Shown: positions 9,801 through 13,969 of the stretch, piece after piece
Position numbering within the stretch: position 1 is the first letter of the stretch
Layout of the letters: each line of letters opens with the position of its first letter
Source: Phoronis ovalis
Lineage: Eukaryota; Phoronida; Phoronidae
Length of the DNA stretch: 13,969 nucleotides
Assembly (NCBI GenBank): GCA_028565635.1
Contig: JAOXYB010021847.1
Span: 19,416 to 33,384 of the forward strand
Direction of reading: 5' to 3'
Notes under the pieces: model-generated
Database searches by the model: none
Told to the model about the DNA's origin: nothing
Seen by the model: only the letters and a program-made list of their open reading frames with translations
Translations under genes and position numbers: made by a program

Positions 9801-10435
9801 GTATTTCGCAAGTTAAAATAACCGATTTTGGATTGGCGAAAATGTTAAGTTGTGAAGACGAGGAATACCATATTAAACATGACAAACTGCCAATTCGATG
9901 GCTTGCCCTTGAGTGCATCACAGACAGAATTTTCACTCATAAGTCGGATGTTTGGAGTTTTGGTGTAACTTTATGGGAACTCTTTACGTTCGGAGAAACT
10001 CCTTTTGCTGGTGTAATACTTAAAGACGTCCCTATCATGTTGAAACAAGGGGAAAGATTAGGTCAGCCTGAAATATGTACAATTGACATGTACGTCCTTT
10101 TGGTCAAGTGTTGGATGCTAGATCCTGACAGTCGGCCATGTTTTGAAGAACTAACGCAAGAATTACGCAATATGGCTCGAGACCCTGGTCGATATTTAGT
10201 CATTAAGGGTGATAAACTGATGAGAGAACCGACTAGTAATATTGATGCTTATACAGATGGCAAATATGCCATATCAGGAGACATTGCAAAAGAGGATGAG
10301 AAAGCAAAAGACGTAGAAAATAATGTCTGCATATTAAAGGCCAGTAATGCTGCTGAACCCGAATATACTATCGATGGATATTTAAAACCGGCAGAGATCA
10401 GTAAAACAGATGAAATAATAAGTGATCATGTTTAA
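6812..10435 (+). CDS. EGFR-like: ErbB/EGFR-family receptor tyrosine kinase, intronless, 1207 aa
   Basis: A cell-surface receptor expected to bind EGF-type ligands, dimerise and phosphorylate tyrosines. Order: signal peptide (1-20); L domain I (about 30-195, with CSGTQNGL and GNLEIVF); cysteine-rich domain II (197-323); L domain III (about 324-485); cysteine-rich domain IV (491-631); an extra cysteine-rich part (684-793); one membrane helix (about 796-818) followed by KKKK; kinase domain (about 863-1125). Catalytic parts are all present: GSGAFGSV loop (871-878), Lys897, Glu912, HRDLAARN (985-992), DFG (1005-1007), loop Tyr1019; gatekeeper Thr940. MARDPGRYLVIKGD is diagnostic for ErbB proteins. 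There are about 17 N-glycosylation sequons. ATG6812 starts the signal peptide, has A at -3 and follows an in-frame TGA (6770). Oddities are the absence of introns, a short dimerisation arm and a tail of only about 80 residues (family members usually have far more) that ends before a frame-shifted continuation. Probably functional or very recently so. Confidence 0.95.
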   Translation: MTVLFLAVFFSLHIVCESSGAVKIGDNIICSGTQNGLAPTTDRDVDCYVNLLKHYGHNCTYIDGNLEIVFPADACTVYDLNFLSTIREVSGYVLILHAVSNTIPLVSLTTIHGSTQFSYLGSNYSLFAAGNYYDDLEIGLEELQLPLLRSIFTGNVFIATNKKLCCVSTIQWNDILWNNDSQNVTVFDNAPIETVECHSKCKGYCWGYTEYMCQTLKTMCDPTCLCQCFESGFDGCCHLTCMGRCTGPSPGDCDSCFYYNSNGTCQGKCEHLMWSLPENSKEQTNSFCINKCPPGFLMLDSQCVRSCPKGLYVSNKTCKPRACPGTDSIWPHNSVNSRNINLFENCTFVNGSLKINNESMNGNELFNMPPLSFRELSILENIRKVKGNIIIEGNHPELKNLSFLSSLKIIQGDGRKGLNIIALKIKETQLESLELKSLQTILAGNVAIVNNPKLCFVNDINFTSLFHSDMQNFTLIDNKQDVICNIENQHCDSECADTGCWGTGPRNCLSCRNFDVKGICLSWCDPSKGVFFNNYTQECQQCHDECASTCSGPDLGHCDECKHVSEDGKCRKRCSLGKYLHENKTCVLCSNVCHNGCSGPRKYIGAGGCTDCLYIYRENTIRWCLNSSQTCPNEYFYKTLNRSEAKTASKHSSFIIHSQGHLDMLHKMHKPVSDIYGSVQRYECVACHPYCLTCDGENRSQCIQCKHVRVGGTCASKCPLSQFVDANSKNCTPCHIECDVDDLVDVACTGPLTSDCKSCKNFKLNTLEQHVCVKGCPSFIQVSYNDENGDDVCIEITIYVVPPSAIISLFLILVCVCRLWKKKKTNDMFEVVAKVAGVEESITVDEGETKPDLTRLRLIHEKEMKIGDLIGSGAFGSVYKGVWLPANENVKIPVAIKVLHPKSTQSDELLMEARVMSSVNHSCCVRILAVCTGTRMMLVTQLMPSGSLLHYIKNHKERCSSKTFMNWCAQIAKGMAYLAKHNIVHRDLAARNVLVQSISQVKITDFGLAKMLSCEDEEYHIKHDKLPIRWLALECITDRIFTHKSDVWSFGVTLWELFTFGETPFAGVILKDVPIMLKQGERLGQPEICTIDMYVLLVKCWMLDPDSRPCFEELTQELRNMARDPGRYLVIKGDKLMREPTSNIDAYTDGKYAISGDIAKEDEKAKDVENNVCILKASNAAEPEYTIDGYLKPAEISKTDEIISDHV

Positions 10436-10737
10436 TTTACACAAATGAATGTCTTTTAAAGACCGATTACGGGCACTTTATTACTAGTCAAAGTAGTGAA
10501 ATGGAAAAGCGGCAGACAGATGTCGCCAAGCAAAAGAAAGTGCCACACGATTTCTTGAATGTTAAAAATGAAAACATTCATGACTGCTATAACATTGCAA
10601 ATGAGAAATGCAACGAATGCAAAAATCCACCTGCAGTTCAGTGTACCGGCTCTTCGTTGATTGAAGAGGGTAGAAAAAAAACGGGAATTGACGCGACAAA
10701 GGTTAATTTCGCGAATGAAAGAGAAACCAAGGTTTAA
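10423..10737 (+). pseudogene. Probable frame-shifted remainder of the ErbB cytoplasmic tail
   Basis: This stretch is open for 105 codons in a different frame from the kinase, overlapping the last bases of the receptor ORF and ending in TAA at 10735-10737. In DNA this AT-rich, so long an opening is unlikely by chance (my rough estimate is well under 1 in 1000). The translation is polar and charged with scattered tyrosines (TDYGHF, DCYNIANE) and lacks the Phe/Ile/Leu runs of the random frames here, as expected for a disordered receptor tail. An ATG at 10501 would give a separate 78-residue protein, but the position directly behind a short ErbB tail favours a one- or two-base indel near 10420-10435. 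A sequencing error, or a polymorphism, would look the same. No short intron with good borders could restore the frame. Confidence 0.55.
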
Positions 10738-10765
10738 TAATTTTAATTATCAAAATTAAACTTCA
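10738..10765 (+). repeat. AT-rich 28-bp block, left copy
   Basis: It begins directly after the stop of the frame-shifted tail. It matches 11811-11839 with two mismatches and a one-base gap, in the same orientation, 1073 bases away. Low complexity lowers its significance. Confidence 0.5.
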
Positions 10766-11810
10766 TTTCAACTGTGCCATATTGAAATATTACGAAAGTA
10801 TTCTACACAAAATATGTCAAGTTTCTGTATTGCTTCCAGTTATTCATCTGATATTAACATTATTTTAGCTAGAGATGTAGCCGTTTCTGGATAACATCGT
10901 AGATCAGGATCATATTCCAAGTACAACATTAATTTTGTTCGCGATCTATTTTTGCTTGACATGGAGATATCGCTCATAAGCATTCTGGTGGCCTTTATGT
11001 TCGACAATATCAAGGCCGTAAAAACCGCATGCTAGCATCTATCCAAATTACAAAATGTATTTCAAATAAATTCACCAAATAAAATGGACATGTTTTTTAC
11101 TTAAATTTTAGTTTATCGTGTTCCTGTGTACTTAATAACAATCATATCAAAATCGTTCACTTTATGTCACGTCACCTAGCTGTAAACTACTCTTAGTATA
11201 GCTATTTAATCTCGTAAAGTCAAAGATTTTGAAACGTCTAGACAAAAAATTGTATTATAGGAAAATTAAGATTTATACGTGTATCTGTATATATACATTA
11301 CTATAGTTACAGTTTGAGTTTATGTATGTTCAAGATAGAGTATTAGGTATCGTAAACGTTTAAGCAATTTGATCATCAAATGCTATTATATCTGATCGAC
11401 GTTTTGGAAACTAGTACCAAGAACCAAAGTGTTCAAAATATTGAAAACGATAGAAAACATTGCTCCATTCTGCACAGTGGTTTTACGTTTTGTCTTTATA
11501 GAGGTAGCATGCTTGTAGATTAATTAGTAAGACGTTATCTCGCGTACGATATTGTTAAACAAATATTTCACGTGCGATTACGTCTTCCTTATGTCAGTCT
11601 TTGTGGTACTTATAATTAACATATTTTTTACTTGTTACACATTTTATCATTCTAAATATTAATATCAATAAATAATATTGTATATAAGCAACTGGCTTTA
11701 TTTTGCACCAAAAATCGAACTATTCGAAGACGAATCTTTAATAAGTTGTAGTGTTAAAATTGTATATTCAATCACAATTTCGGATAAAACGAGTGTAACT
11801 ATACGCATAT
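10766..11810. other. 3' flank of the ErbB gene, no recognised gene
   Basis: It contains the presumed 3' UTR and polyadenylation signals. From 10760 to 11032 the receptor's own frame is open but for one TAA at 10892-10894; the translation (including MSSFCIASSYSSDINII) matches nothing I know. GGCCTT and AAGGCC form a small inverted repeat near 10990-11020. The rest is AT-rich without visible structure. Confidence 0.55.
11065..11083 (+). terminator. Tandem polyadenylation signals for the ErbB gene
   Basis: AATAAA occurs at 11065-11070 and again at 11078-11083, about 630 bases after the receptor stop and 330 after the frame-shifted tail. These are the first canonical hexamers downstream. No poly(A) tract follows them in the genomic sequence, so no fossil of a retroposed tail is visible here. 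Confidence 0.5.
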
Positions 11811-11833
11811 TAATTTTAATTAATTAAAATTAA
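11810..11833. repeat. Perfect 24-bp AT palindrome
   Basis: Twelve bases (TTAATTTTAATT) are followed directly by their reverse complement, giving a fully self-complementary site made only of A and T. It overlaps the right copy (11811-11839) of the 28-29 bp block. It could bind AT-hook or homeodomain proteins (it contains TAATTA), but this is speculation. Confidence 0.7.
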
Positions 11834-11850
11834 ACCTCACAAGATACTAA

Positions 11851-12048
11851 AACGACAACAAGATTAAGGCTAGTCTGTTACTGCTTAACTTGCGAAGAAC
11901 CGTGACTAAAAAAGTAGCAGAAGTTTGCGAAGTTGCAGCAGAGATCATGAGCAAGAGCCAAATTATGTTGAAAAGAGGTGAAAAAATACTAAAGCAATTA
12001 AATAGCGAGCATACACTGCAACAGTACGACAATGAAATGAATATCATG
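11851..12048 (+). CDS. Unrecognised exon-like open stretch with helical translation
   Basis: Frame 1 is open from a stop at 11848-11850 to a TAA at 12079-12081. The part up to 12048 has a coding-like composition (VAEVCEVAAEIMSKSQIMLK and onward): Glu, Lys, Ala and evenly spaced Val/Ile/Leu, as in an amphipathic helix or coiled coil. At 12048 it meets a plausible donor, ATG|GTAAAA in phase 0. A good acceptor, TTTTTTCATACAG, follows at 12101 and would continue with EVRRLNN, giving a 53-bp intron. There is no in-frame ATG near its beginning and no clear acceptor before it, so its start is unknown. I do not recognise the protein. It may be an exon of another gene, a decayed copy or chance. Confidence 0.3.
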
Positions 12049-12101
12049 GTAAAAAGTATAGAATTTTGGCTGTGTATTTAAGCGTCAGTTTTTTCATACA
12101 G

Positions 12102-12326
12102 GAGGTTAGACGTCTTAACAACATATATGTTAAGTTCCTATTTCTTATTTTAAAGGTCATGGGTGCAATTGCATCTTTTATTTTCATGCAATTAAGAGGA
12201 CATGCCAAGAACTTGTGCTTATTTAACTTAAGATACATCGTGACTCTACGGTCCTATTCTTTGACTATAATATTCTTCTCTACAGTCTCTAGTTTTCATA
12301 ATCAAGATAAAGAAATAGACATATAA
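12102..12326 (+). CDS. Possible continuation exon of the unrecognised frame
   Basis: After the acceptor at 12100-12101 the frame is open to TAA near 12324-12326. It starts EVRRLNNIYV, which would extend the preceding helix, then becomes hydrophobic (FLFLILKVMGAIASFIF, possibly a membrane segment). A second pyrimidine-rich acceptor-like site ends just before GTCATGGG (about 12155), so the exon could be split. This is weak evidence and rests on the splice sites only. Confidence 0.18.
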   Translation, partial: EVRRLNNIYVKFLFLILKVMGAIASFIFMQLRGHAKNLCLFNLRYIVTLRSYSLTIIFFSTVSSFHNQDKEIDI

Positions 12327-12960
12327 AAGTATATATTTTTTGAACAGTTAAACTTTAAAGTTTATAAATATAAAAGCCAAAAGGTTGAAAATACTTTTGA
12401 TAATCCGGCGAGCAGCTTCTTAGGGAAAAAATTGTGTTTTTCAAATTTTAACTTAAAAAAAAACATTATTCAAAAACCCCTTTACCAATAAAGGTATGAA
12501 CCTTTGCATAAGTTATCTTTATATGCAGAACTACAATATCTTTGATTTTAAACAATGAGGCAAAGTATTACAGATTATTTCCAAAAATGAAAGTTTTTAG
12601 TTATACATAGATATTTGTTGAAAAATAAATTTTTAAACCAATTTTCCTCCAAAATGTTAAACTATATATTGACCTTTAGAGTATTAAATTTAGAGCATTA
12701 CCTTTCTAAAAAATTAAAATGTATGTCTATATCTTTTCATTTTAATTGCTAAAACATAGGATGAAATACATTCCTCACAGAATGGTTACTGGAAAACCCC
12801 GAAATATGCTATCATTAGAAAATTAATATAGTTTCACCAATTTAGAATGGTTGCTTTGTTGTTTTCACTTTAGTATTACAAAACTAAAGTAAAAATGTTT
12901 TTCCTGGTGATATGTGACCTGCGACATAAATAGTTGTAAGTCTGGGGGGTTGTCATCAGT
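12327..12960. other. AT-rich stretch without a recognised gene
   Basis: No coding-like frame is seen on either strand. The only structure noted is the hairpin at 12867-12890. It separates the unrecognised exon-like frames from the promoter-like block beginning at 12979. Confidence 0.6.
12867..12890. repeat. Short hairpin
   Basis: ACTTTAGT (12867-12874) and ACTAAAGT (12883-12890) are exact reverse complements around an 8-base loop. After one mismatch, flanking T and A runs can extend the pairing. No known RNA family is recognised. Confidence 0.45.
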
Positions 12961-12978
12961 CTTGTCTAAATGCAGTAA

Positions 12979-13025
12979 CGCCGCCTTGTGGGCGCTGTAA
13001 AAGAAAATGCAACGCCACCTTGTGG
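12979..13025 (-). promoter_or_regulatory. Pair of reverse-oriented CTCF-like motifs, 34 bp apart
   Basis: CGCCGCCTTGTGG (12979-12991) and CGCCACCTTGTGG (13013-13025) differ at one base. Each matches 11 of 13 bases of the reverse-complement CTCF core CGCCCCCTGGTGG. They lie just upstream of an ETS motif and a splice donor, so they may instead be promoter elements of the next gene. The repetition of an unusual GC-rich word in AT-rich DNA supports a binding site of some kind. Confidence 0.45.
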
Positions 13026-13042
13026 AAATAACGAAAATAACA

Positions 13043-13131
13043 ACTTCCGGATTTATGGAGGTTGTTGGTTACGGACTTGTTTCTGCGAAACTGAAAGTTT
13101 ACACCTTTGTTGACTGGTTTACTTAGTTTTG
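13043..13131 (+). promoter_or_regulatory. Candidate promoter and untranslated first exon of a rightward gene
   Basis: ACTTCCGG (13043-13050) is the reverse complement of CCGGAAGT, the ETS/GABP element of many TATA-less promoters. The next 80 bases are less AT-rich than their surroundings and end at TTTTG|GTGAGT, a near-ideal donor at 13132. A short upstream reading frame, ATG13055 to TAG13124-13126 (23 residues, starting MEVVGYGLVSAK), lies inside. Because the TAG precedes the donor, the exon would be non-coding or carry a regulatory upstream ORF. Confidence 0.4.
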
Positions 13132-13769
13132 GTGAGTTCATTTCTTTTTGTGGTACCGGAACAATATGTACACAAATAAACCTCTGCTATGTTATGATAC
13201 ATAATTATTGTATTAATTTAGGAAAATGGTGGTAATACAAGACTCACGTGATAGTTTATCCGTGGCACATTCCACTATTTATGATCTATGATTTATGCTG
13301 AAGATTTTGAAGCTGGAAACTACATTTTTGTCCAATGTCAATTAGATAGCGTACTACTAGTAACACTATTTCGTCTTTAGTAAGAGAAATGTTATAATAG
13401 GTCAATTGCGTAACTCTTAAAAAATATAATTTTAAACAATCCAGCTAGTATCAATAATTAATTTGTTATAAAGTGACATGTCGAAATGCAATAATAATTT
13501 TGAATACAAACTATTCATTGCTCTCTGAATGCAATGTTAATGGTTTCACCATTTAATATATTTCTTGACACCGGGTTATCAACCGTGTGCATGTCATAAA
13601 TACCTAACGGTCGATGTTGGGGTCGATCATCACTTCTTTACGAAAACAGAAAGGCAGCATTCAGTTTTGTTTCATAATGATAACTGAACATAATTAAGCT
13701 AATCCAGAGAGTTTAAATAACATGTTTTGTAAATGACTCAATAAAATTATTGTAATAATTAATTTACAG
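13132..13769 (+). other. Candidate first intron of the rightward gene (638 bp)
   Basis: It runs from the GTGAGT donor to TTAATTTACAG at 13759-13769. It is AT-rich, without coding-like frames. An AATAAA at 13740-13745 lies just before the acceptor, so the intron reading is not certain. Confidence 0.35.
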
Positions 13770-13849
13770 ATGAACAGACCAAAATATTATGTCAACAATC
13801 ACATTCTGAAAAAAGCATTTAGTTTAACTGCAATTTGCTGCCTGAGATT
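13770..13849 (+). CDS. Candidate first coding part of an unrecognised gene
   Basis: An acceptor ends exactly at 13769 and the next three bases are ATG, so splicing to the exon at 13131 would place a start codon at the exon border. The translation begins MNRPKYYVNNHILKKAFSLT, with no family recognised. The frame stays open to 13964 but from 13850 runs through a poly-G element, where the residues (LGGGEYFPGG and on) reflect base composition. I see no strong donor before that, so the gene model is unfinished, or the acceptor is a chance match. Confidence 0.25.
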
Positions 13850-13920
13850 GGGGGGGGGGGAGTACTTCCCGGGGGGGAGAACTCGAGGGCTTTTTTGGTG
13901 GGGATGTGCACCCCACTTAA
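13850..13920. repeat. Poly-G element, probable dispersed repeat
   Basis: A run of 11 G (13850-13860), a near-palindrome (GGGAGTACTTCCC), a run of seven G (13871-13877), then GAGGG, a T run, GGTGGGGATGTGCACCCC. The composition breaks sharply with the AT-rich surroundings. Sequences of the type G-run plus AGTACT plus GGGGATGTGC recur in interspersed repeats of marine invertebrates as I remember them, but I cannot name a family. The G runs could also form a G-quadruplex. Confidence 0.45.
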
Positions 13921-13969
13921 AAAATTTGGATTTGTATTGGTTCCTTCCTACCATATTTTTATAGAATAA

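Noticed and set aside
9398-10186. Pseudokinase, as in some ErbB3-like receptors
   Set aside because: The glycine loop, Lys897, Glu912, HRD, Asn992 and DFG are all present, so an active kinase is expected.
6812-10435. A virus-captured receptor kinase (v-erbB style) or part of a retroelement
   Set aside because: The receptor has its own signal peptide and a complete ectodomain, and I see no LTRs and no gag, protease or reverse transcriptase sequence nearby.
10640-10660. NPPAV in the frame-shifted tail as an NPxY adaptor-binding motif
   Set aside because: There is no tyrosine at the required position.
1-13969. tRNA, rRNA, CRISPR array or bacterial operon
   Set aside because: No cloverleaf, conserved rRNA segment, regularly spaced direct repeats with spacers, or prokaryotic gene packing was seen; the gene structure is eukaryotic.

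Overview
This window looks like nuclear DNA from an invertebrate animal. It is strongly AT-rich, has introns with GT..AG borders and long non-coding stretches, and encodes two purely metazoan protein types: a secreted collagen/C1q-domain protein and an ErbB/EGFR-type receptor tyrosine kinase. C1q-domain genes are greatly expanded in bivalve molluscs and some other lophotrochozoans, so a mollusc or related marine invertebrate is my best guess. The sequence does not prove this. No bacterial, CRISPR, tRNA or rRNA feature was seen.

Layout, left to right. A 24-bp tandem repeat sits at the left edge (1-72). A four-exon C1q gene on the + strand follows (coding 330-4243). Its intron phases agree at every junction and join to give a complete 234-residue protein: signal peptide, basic segment, two cysteines, ten collagen triplets and a full C1q domain. 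A 2.57-kb intergenic region holds no gene but contains a GC box, two CTCF-like motifs and a TATA-like box.

Next comes the main object of the window: a complete ErbB-family receptor of 1207 residues in a single uninterrupted + strand reading frame (6812-10435). It has a signal peptide, L domains and cysteine-rich domains, one membrane helix and a kinase domain with all catalytic residues. The lack of any intron across 3.6 kb is unusual beside the normally spliced C1q gene and suggests a retrocopy or wholesale intron loss. The tail is short, and a further 105 codons lie open in another frame immediately downstream. That looks like the rest of the tail cut off by a frameshift, or by a sequencing or assembly error.

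After two polyadenylation signals the sequence becomes AT-rich again. It holds a near-duplicate of a 28-29 bp block (10738 and 11811), the second copy of which contains a perfect 24-bp palindrome. Just beyond is an unrecognised exon-like open stretch with a helix-forming translation (11851-12048). At 12979-13025 are two reverse-oriented CTCF-like motifs, then an ETS motif, a consensus splice donor (13132) and, 640 bases on, an acceptor joined directly to an ATG (13769/13770). Together these look like the promoter and first exons of another + strand gene. The window ends in a poly-G element that is probably a dispersed repeat.

Nothing shows that the two recognised genes act together. One is a secreted pattern-recognition type protein and the other a growth-factor receptor at the cell surface. 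The most noteworthy points are the intronless, tail-truncated ErbB receptor with an unusual ectodomain, and the convergent CTCF-like motifs on either side of it.
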